A DNA stretch of 64,000 nucleotides from Paenimyroides ummariense (GTDB lineage Bacteria; Bacteroidota; Bacteroidia; Flavobacteriales; Flavobacteriaceae). Positions 45,226 to 54,749 of this stretch are shown one piece after another (position 1 is the stretch's first letter; each line of letters starts with the position of its first letter). The DNA is taken from assembly GCF_900115115.1 (NCBI RefSeq), contig NZ_FOVI01000002.1, forward strand, positions 186,001 to 250,000, written 5' to 3'. Position numbers and translations under genes: made by a program. A model generated the notes under the pieces. It saw only the letters and a list, made by a program, of their open reading frames with translations. It was not told where the DNA came from and ran no database searches.

Positions 45226-47061
45226 TTACTTTTTTATTTGTTTATCGATTGAATTAATCAACTGCACCGCCAAATCGTAATCGTTCTGCATGGTTTGAAT
45301 ATCCATTTGAGCGTACCGAGCCATTTCACACGTTGTTTTTATCGATATAAATGTCGAAATATCCTGATCGTTTATCTGGTTATTCTGTAACAATTCGGTA
45401 ATGGTATCGTTACTCATTTCGGTGGTTTCAATTTTCAACTTCGCCTTTAAATAATTGTGCAGGCATCGTTCCAAAGCTTCGTAAAAAGCTTCTTTGTTTC
45501 CGATTTGCGTTTTAGCTGCCGATAGGTATTTTTTAGCCAGTTTGTTGCTAGCTTTTAGTTTGTTTCCACTAACATCGCCCGCTTTTTTGTCGGATACATT
45601 TTTGGCTAAAAATACAATTGGCAACAGTAATAAAGGTGCTAACCACCACGCATAAAACGAATTATTCTGAGTGATGAAATTCCCGTTAAACCATTCAATA
45701 TTCTTATTCAAAGGCTGCATTTGCATTTTACTACTTACCACTTCAGCTTTATTGTTCATAGAAGCGTTTGTTGGCAGTTCCGGCCCATCGGTAACTTCAA
45801 TGGTAATAGGTTGCGATGTGATGGTTTTATAGGTTTTTGAAGCGGTATCGAAATACGAAAAAGTAATCGGTTCTATAGTGTAAGTGCCTTTGTATTGCGG
45901 AACAACTACATATTTCTCGGCTTTTGAACCTTCCATTCCTGCCGATATACTTTTATTTACACGATTGATTTTTTCAGGATCATAAAGCTCCAATGCCGTT
46001 GGTGCAACAGGTTTTGGCAACGTCAATAAATCTAAATTTCCTTTTCCTTGAACGGTTAAAATCAATTCTAAAGGTTCGTTGGCTTTTACCGATGTTTTGT
46101 TTGCCTGAACATTAAACTGATACGTTCCCACAGCGCCCGTATAACCTGCCGGTTGACTATCAAGCGGCAATGGTTTAACCTGAATGGTTTTTGTACCCGA
46201 TGAATATACTTTTTTGCGGATTCCTATTTCGGGCATTCCAAAAACATCAGCACGACCTGTATAATATTGTTCGTCTAATTCCAGTTCTAAAGGATCAATC
46301 TTTAAAGTACCGTCTTTTTGCGGTAATAAAACAGCTTTTTGCAGTGCAAGGTAGCGGTAGCTTTTACCGTTTAATGTTGCACGCGTTACCGTTTGCTGTT
46401 TTTGTTCGATCATGTGATTCCAGAAGTTCTGGTACTTCGGCATGTTTTTCACTGCCATAGTATTAAATCCAGCCTGATCGCTTACATATAAACCATATTC
46501 AACAGTGATAGGTTCGTTAACGTACGCGCTGGTTTTTGAAACTTTTGCAACCAAATGAATTCCTTGACCCATGTTTTTAGGAAGTTGTTGTTGCTGTTGG
46601 CGTTGTCTTCGTAACAATTCCTCTTCCATTTCGTCGAAAATAGCAAACGGATCACGGCGTCGTTGTTGTGGTCGCGGTTGTTCTTGTACGGCATCGCCTA
46701 CATGAATGGTAACTTGTTGTGATTTATACTGCTTTCCTTCAAACGTAACCGAAGCCGATCCAATAACCAAGTTTCCTTTCTTTTTAGGTTGAACAAAGAA
46801 TGAAAAGCTCTTTTCCATACTGGTTCTTCCGTTAACCCAGCTGTGACTAACAGATTGCATAGGTCCGCCTACAACTTCAAATCCATCAAACGAAGGTCGT
46901 TTAAAATCATCGCCGTCATCAGTCATGGTAAAGCGAACTTCCAATACCTGATTAATTCCAATAGACTGACTGCTAACTTGGGTTTTCAACTGAAACTGCG
47001 CCCAAGTAGCTATGCTTGTAAATAAAGCTAAAAACGTATATATGAAATGTTTTGCGTACAT
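45226..47061 (-). CDS. batD: BatD
   Basis: Large exported protein of 611 residues (ATG 47061 is chosen; an upstream TTG also exists). Signal peptide (near WAQ), repeated beta-sandwich domains typical of BatD (QVLEVRFTMTDDGDDFKRPSFDGFEVVGGP), a Gln/Arg-rich segment (QQRRRD ... RRQRQQQQQ), further sandwiches, and a C-terminal membrane segment (FYAWWLAPLLLLPIVF) with a cytosolic helical domain. In the aerotolerance operon BatD is thought to be a membrane-anchored partner of BatA/B. Confidence 0.9.
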   Translation of the reverse strand: MYAKHFIYTFLALFTSIATWAQFQLKTQVSSQSIGINQVLEVRFTMTDDGDDFKRPSFDGFEVVGGPMQSVSHSWVNGRTSMEKSFSFFVQPKKKGNLVIGSASVTFEGKQYKSQQVTIHVGDAVQEQPRPQQRRRDPFAIFDEMEEELLRRQRQQQQQLPKNMGQGIHLVAKVSKTSAYVNEPITVEYGLYVSDQAGFNTMAVKNMPKYQNFWNHMIEQKQQTVTRATLNGKSYRYLALQKAVLLPQKDGTLKIDPLELELDEQYYTGRADVFGMPEIGIRKKVYSSGTKTIQVKPLPLDSQPAGYTGAVGTYQFNVQANKTSVKANEPLELILTVQGKGNLDLLTLPKPVAPTALELYDPEKINRVNKSISAGMEGSKAEKYVVVPQYKGTYTIEPITFSYFDTASKTYKTITSQPITIEVTDGPELPTNASMNNKAEVVSSKMQMQPLNKNIEWFNGNFITQNNSFYAWWLAPLLLLPIVFLAKNVSDKKAGDVSGNKLKASNKLAKKYLSAAKTQIGNKEAFYEALERCLHNYLKAKLKIETTEMSNDTITELLQNNQINDQDISTFISIKTTCEMARYAQMDIQTMQNDYDLAVQLINSIDKQIKK

Positions 47062-47066
47062 AGTTT

Positions 47067-47873
47067 TTACCAATCTTTTTGTGTTGGTGACGATACTGGT
47101 TTACCTTTTTGCTCACGACCTTGGATACGTTCACGAACGCCTTGTTCGTGATTGTCTAACGCTTTTAACATGTTTTCCATTTGCTGTTTAGACTGGTTTT
47201 GCTTTTGTTGTTGCGGATTTGGCTTAGGCTGTTCTTTGTCTTTTTTATCTTTATCGCCTTGTCCGTCTTTATTTTGTTGATCTTTTTTATCCTGATCGCC
47301 TTTATCGTCTTTTTTATCTTTATTTTGATCGTTCTTGTCTTTCTGATCCTTGTTTTGATCGTCTTTCTTATCCTGATCTTTTTTGTCTTTGTTTTGATCC
47401 TGATTTTGCTTGTTGTCTTTATTATCTTTATTCTGATCAGGATTTTCTTTCTGCATTTTCTTTGCTAACGCATAATTGTATCGCGTTTTATCATCATTCG
47501 GATTATTTCGCAACGCATTTTTATAAGCTTCAACGGCACTTCCGTAATCTTTCAATTTCATAAAAGCATTGCCCATGTTGTGAAAAATTTGATGTTTTTC
47601 TTCTTTGGTTTTTGCCGATTTTAATGCGGTTTGATAAGCCGAAACCGCTTCGTTCATTGACTGCATTTTGTAAATACTGTTTGCTTTGTTGTATTGTGCA
47701 GCGGTATTTTCTTTTTCTTTAGCCGATGCTTTACGGTAGGTTTGCTCTGCTTTGGTGTAATTTTTTACACTAAAACTCTGGTTACCGTTCGCTAATTCCG
47801 ATTTATATGATTGTGCCCCAACAGCATTCAGCATAACTAATTGTACTAATATGATATACCAAAAGTGTTTCAT
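47067..47873 (-). CDS. batC: BatC: TPR protein with long Asp/Lys/Gln low-complexity tail
   Basis: A 268-residue protein: signal peptide (1-20), TPR repeats (about 22-140, e.g. IFHNMGNAFMKLKDYGSAVEAYKNALRNN in two parts), then 90-100 residues of D/K/Q/N repeats (DQNKDKKDQ, DKKDDQNKD), and a C-terminal helix (MENMLKALDNHEQGVRERIQ). The DNA below (about 47220-47460) is a degenerate repeat of GAT/AAA/CAA-type codons. TPR implies protein contacts within the Bat complex. Confidence 0.9.
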   Translation of the reverse strand: MKHFWYIILVQLVMLNAVGAQSYKSELANGNQSFSVKNYTKAEQTYRKASAKEKENTAAQYNKANSIYKMQSMNEAVSAYQTALKSAKTKEEKHQIFHNMGNAFMKLKDYGSAVEAYKNALRNNPNDDKTRYNYALAKKMQKENPDQNKDNKDNKQNQDQNKDKKDQDKKDDQNKDQKDKNDQNKDKKDDKGDQDKKDQQNKDGQGDKDKKDKEQPKPNPQQQKQNQSKQQMENMLKALDNHEQGVRERIQGREQKGKPVSSPTQKDW

Positions 47874-47874
47874 G

Positions 47875-48909
47875 TTATTTCTCGTTAAATAAATTAATTT
47901 TCTTCATCCACGCTGTGCGGCGTTCCAACACCAAACTATCAATAATCAATAGCAATAATGCCAGACCGATAAACCATTGAAACTGCGACTGAAAATCGGC
48001 AATTTGTTGCGATTCAAAATCGGTTTTTTCTATTTTTTGTAAGGTTTGATCTACCAATTGCAACACCTCATCAGTCTTACTTCCGTAAATAAAAACACCG
48101 TCGGTACTTTTTGCAATTTCCTTTAAAGTAGCATCGTTTAATTTGGTAACAACGGTAGATCCATCGGTATCTTTTTTATAATCGATTGTTCTGCCGTTTT
48201 CTTTAATAGGAATTTGTCCGCCATCCGGAGTTCCAACTCCAATTGTAATAATCTTAATGCCTTTATCTTTAGCCATTGCAATGGCATCGCTAATTCCTTC
48301 GCCGTGATCTTCGCCATCAGAAATCAAAATCATTACTTTGCTGGTTTTTGGATCATCAAAATAATTACTTCCAACTTCAATAGCTTCGCGAAGTGCCGTT
48401 CCCATGCTTGAAACCATTTCGGTGTGCATGTCTTGAATGTACATTTTCGCCATGCTGTAATCAGTCGTAATTGGTAACATTGGGAAAGCCGATCCTGCAT
48501 AACCTACAATTCCGATACGATCGGATGCCAAATTATTGATGATTTGCGATGCCAGTTGTTTTGATTTTCCCAAACGCGATGGCGCAATATCTTCTGCCAG
48601 CATACTTTTAGAAACATCGATTGCAAAAACAATATCAACACCTTGGCGTTTTACGGTTTCTATTCTTGTTCCGAATTTTGGATTCACCAATGCAATAATC
48701 AACGCGAAAACAGTTACAGCCAGCAACACCATTTTTATAAGCGGTTTGCTTGTGGTTGATGCTTCGGGAGCCAAACGTTTTAAATAGTTACCAGAACCAA
48801 ATTCGGTAATTTTCTTTTTTTTCCAAACGGTATTCCATAGGTAAACTGCTATTAATATTGGAATTAACAGTAGTAAATAGAAATAAAAAGGTGTATCTAA
48901 TCCCCACAT
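47875..48909 (-). CDS. batB: BatB: von Willebrand factor A membrane protein
   Basis: 344 residues, starting at ATG 48909 (MWGLDTPFYFYLLLLIP), which removes a 44-nt overlap with batA. Two N-terminal membrane segments (8-25, 58-76), then a vWA domain with MIDAS Asp98-x-Ser100-x-Ser102 (DVSKS) and LISDGEDHGEG, and a C-terminal membrane segment (FQWFIGLALLLLIIDSLVLE). Binds a divalent metal and probably partner proteins on the periplasmic face. Confidence 0.92.
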   Translation of the reverse strand: MWGLDTPFYFYLLLLIPILIAVYLWNTVWKKKKITEFGSGNYLKRLAPEASTTSKPLIKMVLLAVTVFALIIALVNPKFGTRIETVKRQGVDIVFAIDVSKSMLAEDIAPSRLGKSKQLASQIINNLASDRIGIVGYAGSAFPMLPITTDYSMAKMYIQDMHTEMVSSMGTALREAIEVGSNYFDDPKTSKVMILISDGEDHGEGISDAIAMAKDKGIKIITIGVGTPDGGQIPIKENGRTIDYKKDTDGSTVVTKLNDATLKEIAKSTDGVFIYGSKTDEVLQLVDQTLQKIEKTDFESQQIADFQSQFQWFIGLALLLLIIDSLVLERRTAWMKKINLFNEK

Positions 48910-48910
48910 T

Positions 48911-49912
48911 TTACACGAATCCTTTAAATAATGTTTTTCTCGAAATAAATTCAACCAGTAATAAAACCAATGCCAAAAGCGCTAACGGACGAAATAATTC
49001 GGTACGTTGAACAAACTTCTGTTCGTCTATTTTTGTTTTTTCCAATTGATTTATCTCTTCGTAAATATTTTCTAATCGTTTGGTATCTGTTGCACGGAAA
49101 TATTTACCGCCTGTTTTTTGAGCGATGCTTTTCATCAGATTTTCATCAATCTCCACCTTCATACGTTTGTATTCTAATTCGCCGTTCGGTTTGATTGACA
49201 CAGGAGTTTCTGCCATTCCGTTGGTACCAATACCAATGGTGTAAACTTTAATTTTAAACTCTTTGGCAATATCGGCAGCCATTTGCGGATCAATCAACCC
49301 GGAATTGTTCACCCCGTCGGTCATTAAAATAACCACTTTGCTTTTTGCCTTGCTGTCTTTTAAACGGTTAACCGCTGTTGCCAAACCAACGCCAATACCT
49401 GTTCCATCTTGAATAATTCGATCGTATTTAATATCAGCCAACTGATTCAACAACATGTTTTTATCGCTTGTAACAGGTGCTTTTGTATAAGCTTCGGCTG
49501 CATAAACAACAATTCCCAAACGATCGTCAGTACGTTGTTTAATAAAATCGGCAGCTACACCTTTCAAAGCTTCTAAACGGTTTGGTTTTAAATCTCGTGA
49601 AAGCATCGAACCAGAAACGTCGGTAGCCAGAACAATGTCAACACCGTTTGTAATTTTAGATTTTGTGCTTTTATCTACCGTTTGCGGTCTAGCCAAAGCT
49701 ACAATTAATGCAACAAATGCCATAGCACGTAATACAAAAAGCAGCGGATACATTTTTGTTAACAAGGTTTTACTGTTTTTAAAACCTTGTATGCTGCTTA
49801 TTTTTACAGGAACTTTCTCGTTTTTTCTGTTAACGTACCAATACCAGCCCAAAGGCAGTAAAAGTAATAGCAACCAAAAAAACTGCGGATTTAAAAAGGT
49901 TATATTACTCAT
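48911..49912 (-). CDS. batA: BatA: von Willebrand factor A membrane protein
   Basis: 333 residues with the same layout as BatB: N-terminal membrane segments, vWA domain with MIDAS Asp98, Ser100, Ser102 (DVSGS) at identical positions, Thr in DGTGIGVGLAT, LMTDGVNNSG, and a C-terminal membrane segment. The pair is paralogous. Start overlaps the batX-like stop by 8 nt (ATGAGTAA). Confidence 0.93.
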   Translation of the reverse strand: MSNITFLNPQFFWLLLLLLPLGWYWYVNRKNEKVPVKISSIQGFKNSKTLLTKMYPLLFVLRAMAFVALIVALARPQTVDKSTKSKITNGVDIVLATDVSGSMLSRDLKPNRLEALKGVAADFIKQRTDDRLGIVVYAAEAYTKAPVTSDKNMLLNQLADIKYDRIIQDGTGIGVGLATAVNRLKDSKAKSKVVILMTDGVNNSGLIDPQMAADIAKEFKIKVYTIGIGTNGMAETPVSIKPNGELEYKRMKVEIDENLMKSIAQKTGGKYFRATDTKRLENIYEEINQLEKTKIDEQKFVQRTELFRPLALLALVLLLVEFISRKTLFKGFV

Positions 49913-51506
49913 TTGTATTTGCTACATTTAATTGAATGGATTCAATAATTCGTTGATCTATTTTTGCGCCGTATTCATCGCCTTCTTTAAACAAAACACT
50001 TACTTCCTGAATACCGTTTTGCTGAATAAAAACGTACATATCGTACTGCATTTTTATAGCTTCGCCCGATATAAAGTTCTGCGCCACCAATGTTCCCGTA
50101 CCTCTAATTCCGCGTACACCGTTTTGGGTAAATTCTTCGGCATTGTAGGTTACATCTTTAGCTCCGTATTGTTTTGCTGTTAGATCGAGCTTATATTTTA
50201 GCATTTGATCTAAATTAATAGAATCATTTGTTTGTGTTGCGGTTGTACCAACGGCAATTATCAATTGAGTTTTAAGGTTTGAATAAGCAAAAACGCTGGT
50301 TTGCGATTGTTGTTTTTCTTTATCGGATTGAGGCATTTGCACGCGCGTTAACGCTTCGGGTGTACTTAAGATAACTGCCGGAAAACCATAGTCAGACGTT
50401 ACCCATTCGCGCTCATACAAACTTTTGTTCGATGCAAAAATACTCCATTCGTATCCTGAACGAATTGCCTGAACTATGTAAACTACTCCAGTTGCTAAAA
50501 GTAAAATTCCAGTTACGCCAATAGGTATCCATAAACGCATTTGCTTGCGTTTTTTGAAACGACGCTCACGTAGTTTTACACGTTCTGATTGTTCTTCTGA
50601 AAAACGAGGAATGGCTTTATCAATAGAAACCGAAATCATTTCTGATGTTCTACGATCTTGTTCGATCTCGTTCATCATGGGTTCCGATTTTGCAAATTTT
50701 ACCAAATCGGCAGTTTGCAACACACGTTTTAAATCGTTAACCGATTCTTTGCTTAACTGTATTTTTTTTGTTTTTATGGTTTGAAAAAGCATCTGAATTA
50801 CCTCTGATGTTGTTGATTCTTTTGCGGGGATTTCAAAAACTTCTTCGATATAATCCCTGATAACATCGGTCATTTCAGAATAATACGATTTTACATCGCC
50901 GTTTAAAACCAATCGTTTAGAATCTAACAACTGTAATTTTTTGGTTACTTTTTCTAACGGCGTTTTGTATAAATCTTCTTCGGTTAAATTTTTATCTTGA
51001 ATACGTTTAACAATAAAATAGGCTGCTACACCGGCAATTATAGAAAATAAAATACCAAACAAATATTTCCATAATTTATCGGTATCGGTTTCGCCACCAA
51101 TTTGTGCTTTAATATCGTGCATTGGCTGCTTCAAGGTATCAACCGTAACATTGTTCACTTTAATGTTGAACAAATTGGTTTGATGATTTTTTCCATCTAT
51201 ATAAACCGATAAGCGTGGAACTACATAATCACCTTCATCAAACTGTGTTAAGGTATATTTTTTTGTCAGTTCCATTTGCGATCCGTTTAAAACAGTATCG
51301 GTTTTAGATTGTTCCAACACTTCAAACGGACCAATATTCTGCTGGTTTGGAAAAACCACTTTGCTGCCTTCGTTTGCGTTTGCCTTAATGGTTAGGTTAA
51401 ACGCCGAACCTATTTTTATTTGAGTTGAATCTACCGCCGATGTTACCTGGGCAAAACCTGCCAAAGTACATAAACTTAAAAATAACGCAACTACTAATTT
51501 GTTCAT
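49905..51506 (-). CDS. BatX-like protein: BatD-like N-terminus and second, extracytoplasmic C-terminal domain
   Basis: 533 residues from ATG 51506 (signal peptide MNKLVVALFLSLCTLAGFAQ); an upstream in-frame extension overlaps the DUF58 gene and is not used. It has a beta-sandwich (25-150), a membrane segment (about 152-172), a helical cytosolic region (about 190-320), a second membrane segment (about 330-350, after a basic KKRKQMR), and a further 170-residue domain. Its place between DUF58 and BatA, one base after the DUF58 stop, is that of flavobacterial BatX-like proteins. Function unknown. Confidence 0.75.
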   Translation of the reverse strand: MNKLVVALFLSLCTLAGFAQVTSAVDSTQIKIGSAFNLTIKANANEGSKVVFPNQQNIGPFEVLEQSKTDTVLNGSQMELTKKYTLTQFDEGDYVVPRLSVYIDGKNHQTNLFNIKVNNVTVDTLKQPMHDIKAQIGGETDTDKLWKYLFGILFSIIAGVAAYFIVKRIQDKNLTEEDLYKTPLEKVTKKLQLLDSKRLVLNGDVKSYYSEMTDVIRDYIEEVFEIPAKESTTSEVIQMLFQTIKTKKIQLSKESVNDLKRVLQTADLVKFAKSEPMMNEIEQDRRTSEMISVSIDKAIPRFSEEQSERVKLRERRFKKRKQMRLWIPIGVTGILLLATGVVYIVQAIRSGYEWSIFASNKSLYEREWVTSDYGFPAVILSTPEALTRVQMPQSDKEKQQSQTSVFAYSNLKTQLIIAVGTTATQTNDSINLDQMLKYKLDLTAKQYGAKDVTYNAEEFTQNGVRGIRGTGTLVAQNFISGEAIKMQYDMYVFIQQNGIQEVSVLFKEGDEYGAKIDQRIIESIQLNVANTNE

Positions 51507-51507
51507 A

Positions 51508-52371
51508 TTATCGTGCTTTAAAGTAAGCCAATAGTTTTTTAACGTAGCTGTCATCGGTAGCTGTTTTAATAACTCCGGCGCCGCTGCGTGTAAATGTTGT
51601 TGTAAAATAATCTTCTAATTCTTGGTAATGTTCGCGGTAGGCTTTACGCACATTGGCGTCGCCTGTGTTTACATATTGTGCTTCGTTTGTTTCGGCATCT
51701 TGCATTAAAACGTAACCCACATTGTTTAAATCTTGTTCGCGTTTGTCGTACACTTTTATGCCGGTAACATCGTGTCGTTTAGCTGCAATGCGCAAAATAC
51801 GGTCGTAATCTTTCGTCATGAAATCAGACAGCACAAAAACAATTGCCTTCTTTTTCATTACTTTAGAAAGATATTCAAACGCTTGCCCAACATTTGTTTG
51901 ATTGCTTTTTGGCTGGAATTGGATCAGCTCGCGAATGATTCTTAAAATATGCGATTTTCCTTTTTTAGGCGGAATAAACAGTTCGATCTGATCTGAAAAT
52001 AAAATCAGACCAATTTTATCGTTGTTCGTTGTTGCCGAAAAAGCCAGTGTTGCGGCAATTTCTGTAACAATATCGCGCTTAAAATCGTTGGTAGAACCAA
52101 AATCCTGCGATCCGCTTACATCAACCATCAACATCAACGTTAACTCGCGTTCTTCCTCAAAAACCTTTACGTAAGGTTCGCTGTAGCGTGCGGTAACATT
52201 CCAATCGATTGCACGAATATCGTCTCCGTACTGATACTGGCGAACTTCGGCAAACGACATTCCTTTTCCTTTGAAAGAGGTATGGTATTCGCCCGAAAAA
52301 ATATGATCGCTTAACCTACGGGTTTTTATTTCGATTTTTCGAACCTTTTGTAAAATATCTTTTGTTTCCAT
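51508..52371 (-). CDS. DUF58 domain protein (Bat operon)
   Basis: Cytoplasmic 287-residue protein with the DUF58 signature: GMSFAEVRQYQYGDDIRAIDWNVTAR and a vWA-like part with DVSGSQDF (DxSxS), ILFSDQIELFIPPKKG and VLSDFMTKDYD. DUF58 proteins accompany MoxR ATPases; they may act as substrate or adaptor. 74 bp after moxR. Confidence 0.92.
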   Translation of the reverse strand: METKDILQKVRKIEIKTRRLSDHIFSGEYHTSFKGKGMSFAEVRQYQYGDDIRAIDWNVTARYSEPYVKVFEEERELTLMLMVDVSGSQDFGSTNDFKRDIVTEIAATLAFSATTNNDKIGLILFSDQIELFIPPKKGKSHILRIIRELIQFQPKSNQTNVGQAFEYLSKVMKKKAIVFVLSDFMTKDYDRILRIAAKRHDVTGIKVYDKREQDLNNVGYVLMQDAETNEAQYVNTGDANVRKAYREHYQELEDYFTTTFTRSGAGVIKTATDDSYVKKLLAYFKAR

Positions 52372-52445
52372 TTTTTTGTTTAAGGTTTAAAGTTTTCTTT
52401 GTTTCAGGTTGCTGTAACTTGAAACATTAAACTTGAAACAAAATT

Positions 52446-53450
52446 TTATGGCACTTCAATTTCGTTAACAATCTTGTTTATGATATCTACGCTGGTTACG
52501 TTATCGGCTTCGGCTTCGTAAGTAATCCCGATTCTATGGCGTAACACGTCTAAAACAACCGCACGTACGTCTTCTGGAATTACATAACCGCGACGACGGA
52601 TAAACGCATAACATTTTGCCGCATTTGCTAAGTTGATAGATCCACGAGGCGATGCACCGTAGCTTGTGTAAGGTTTTAAACTTTCTAGTTTGAATTGTTC
52701 CGGATAACGGGTTGCAAAGATGATATCTAAAATGTATTTTTCGATTTTTTCATCCATGTAAACCTCTTTCACGGTTTGTTGTGCACGAAGAATTTGTTCG
52801 ATAGAAACCACCGGATTAATCGTTGGAACGGTTCCTGCCAAATTTTGACGGATTACCAAACGTTCTTCTTCTAACTTTGGATAATCGATCACGGTTTTAA
52901 GCATAAAACGGTCCATTTGTGCTTCCGGTAACGGATACGTTCCTTCTTGTTCCACAGGGTTTTGCGTAGCCATTACCAAGAATGGTTTTTGCAGTTTATG
53001 TGTAGTGTCGCCAATGGTAACTTGTTTTTCCTGCATAGCCTCTAACAACGCCGACTGCACTTTTGCAGGGGCACGGTTAATTTCATCAGCTAAAATAAAA
53101 TTAGCAAAAACAGGTCCTTTTTTAATACTAAAATCGTTAACCTTTACGTTATAAATCATAGTACCAACCACATCGGCAGGTAATAAATCGGGTGTAAACT
53201 GTATGCGGCTAAAAGATCCGTCTACAGCTTTAGCTAGTGTATTAATTGCTAAAGTTTTAGCTAATCCTGGTACACCTTCCAGTAAAATATGCCCTTGCCC
53301 TAACAAACCAATTAGTAAGCGATCAATCATGTGTTTTTGCCCCACAATTGCTTTGTTCATTTCGGCAATAAGCAAATCAATAAATGCACTTTCACGTTCT
53401 ATTTTATCGTTAATAGAACGAATGTCAGTCGTGGTTGTTGTTGCTTCCAT
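52446..53450 (-). CDS. moxR: MoxR-family AAA+ ATPase
   Basis: First gene of the Bat operon, 334 residues. Walker A EGVPGLAKT (58-66), Walker B FILADEINRAPAKVQSALLEAM, sensor-1 MATQNP and sensor-2 region SPRGSINLANAAK. MoxR ATPases assemble or activate vWA partner proteins, here BatA and BatB. The 151-bp gap to the divergent AlbA_2 gene must hold the operon promoter, but I see no clean -7 element on the minus strand. Confidence 0.94.
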   Translation of the reverse strand: MEATTTTTDIRSINDKIERESAFIDLLIAEMNKAIVGQKHMIDRLLIGLLGQGHILLEGVPGLAKTLAINTLAKAVDGSFSRIQFTPDLLPADVVGTMIYNVKVNDFSIKKGPVFANFILADEINRAPAKVQSALLEAMQEKQVTIGDTTHKLQKPFLVMATQNPVEQEGTYPLPEAQMDRFMLKTVIDYPKLEEERLVIRQNLAGTVPTINPVVSIEQILRAQQTVKEVYMDEKIEKYILDIIFATRYPEQFKLESLKPYTSYGASPRGSINLANAAKCYAFIRRRGYVIPEDVRAVVLDVLRHRIGITYEAEADNVTSVDIINKIVNEIEVP

Positions 53451-53541
53451 TATATTGTTTTCTGTATGTATTAATTTTCCTTACAAATTGATTAAAATTT
53501 ATTTGCTTAACTTGTTAACAAATGGTTAAAATACATATTTG

Positions 53542-53549
53542 TATATTTG
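53542..53549 (+). promoter_or_regulatory. Putative -7 promoter element of the AlbA_2/phosphatase pair
   Basis: TATATTTG matches TAnnTTTG, 54 bp before the GTG start at 53604. No -33 match. Confidence 0.45.
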
Positions 53550-53603
53550 TTTTAAGTATGTATTATCATTTTCTTTTTATAATTTTAAGATAAAACTTTC
53601 ATT

Positions 53604-54749
53604 GTGATAAACAAACGGCTTTTAATTAAGAATTTACTGGCTCACCACACCGAAAACAGCTTCTTTGATAAAAAGCAGCAGCTAAACTTACACACTTTAG
53701 AAGGAAAAGCCAAATTTTTAAAACATGTTTGTTCTTTATCCAATTCAAACCCGTACAATCAGTCTTTTATTTTGGTGGGAATTGAAGATGAAAAAAATAC
53801 CATTATGGGTATTGATTTTTACGACGACAGCCATATTCAAAACCTATTGAATGCTTATTTGGAGAATCCGCCACAGATCCAATACGAAAACGTTATTTTT
53901 CCGCATCTGGAAAACGGAATGGTGGTTGGGTTGGTTACGATTTATCCGAAGAAAGGAAAATGCTACTTTAAAAAACGCATTTATACGATTGACGAAGGAG
54001 CATCGTTTTCGCGCATTGGTAGTATATCGCACCCGGAATATCATACAGCAAAAATAAATAACAGTGAAATTGTCGATAGTATTTTAAAGGCATCGGTTAC
54101 CAATTTGCAGAATACCATTGACAGTGTTTTGCAGTTTGTTACTAAAACGCACCCCGATATGAAACCGAAATATCATGTTTTTAAAGAATATTTTACGTTG
54201 TGCTGGGCGGGTATCGAAAAGGTAAAAAAAGGCGAAGTTTATTTATCTCGGGTTGATATCGAACTAATCAACGAACAAGTAAAAATATTTTATTCGGCAT
54301 TGGATGAGGTTTCGATCACTTTTAACGACGATGAGTTTATCATTACAGAATACGTGAAAATAGGTTTCCGAAAAAACAACCGATACATTCCGTTCAGTGT
54401 TCAGAAAATTATCTTTAGCGATTCTATGACGTATCAAATTACATCGGAAATTATTTTTGAAACGCCCGAAATAGACAAACGTCATTTGTATCATCTGTAC
54501 AATTATTACACGCTTATTCTAAACAAACTATCGCAACACAAACGCTTGGGTTTAACCGAACAAAACGATCTGCAAAACCTTTGTTATTCGCTAATGTTAT
54601 GTTATCTTCACGGTTTCAAGAAAGCCAAAGAAGTATTGATCAACCATAAAGAAGTCTTTAAAAATTACAAACAACCTTTTTTATACACCTCTTTTAAAGA
54701 AGTAATGCGCATTCTTCGAAAATTAAAATACGAAACACAAAATGAGTAA
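53604..54749 (+). CDS. AlbA_2 (Schlafen-type) ATP/nucleic-acid-binding domain protein
   Basis: A 381-residue protein with a GTG start (no in-frame ATG nearby). The N-terminal 150 residues fit AlbA_2: helix plus ENSFFDKKQQ, ILVGIEDEKNTIMGIDFYDD (the GVeD-x-G motif), and the FKKRIYTIDEGASFSRIGS end. The remaining 230 residues are helical and unfamiliar, with YHLYNYYTLILNKLSQHKRLG. AlbA_2 proteins occur in regulators and in some defence systems. The downstream phosphatase overlaps it by 8 nt (ATGAGTAA), so they are co-translated. No nuclease or helicase motif is visible. Confidence 0.75.
   Translation: MINKRLLIKNLLAHHTENSFFDKKQQLNLHTLEGKAKFLKHVCSLSNSNPYNQSFILVGIEDEKNTIMGIDFYDDSHIQNLLNAYLENPPQIQYENVIFPHLENGMVVGLVTIYPKKGKCYFKKRIYTIDEGASFSRIGSISHPEYHTAKINNSEIVDSILKASVTNLQNTIDSVLQFVTKTHPDMKPKYHVFKEYFTLCWAGIEKVKKGEVYLSRVDIELINEQVKIFYSALDEVSITFNDDEFIITEYVKIGFRKNNRYIPFSVQKIIFSDSMTYQITSEIIFETPEIDKRHLYHLYNYYTLILNKLSQHKRLGLTEQNDLQNLCYSLMLCYLHGFKKAKEVLINHKEVFKNYKQPFLYTSFKEVMRILRKLKYETQNE

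Noticed and set aside
47181-47468. Hydrophobic 95-codon frame on the plus strand
   Set aside because: It is the antisense of the low-complexity D/K/Q region of batC; composition alone explains it.
48910-48954. Upstream start of batB overlapping batA
   Set aside because: ATG 48909 gives an N-terminus that matches BatA and the family; the longer form adds a charged non-homologous stretch.
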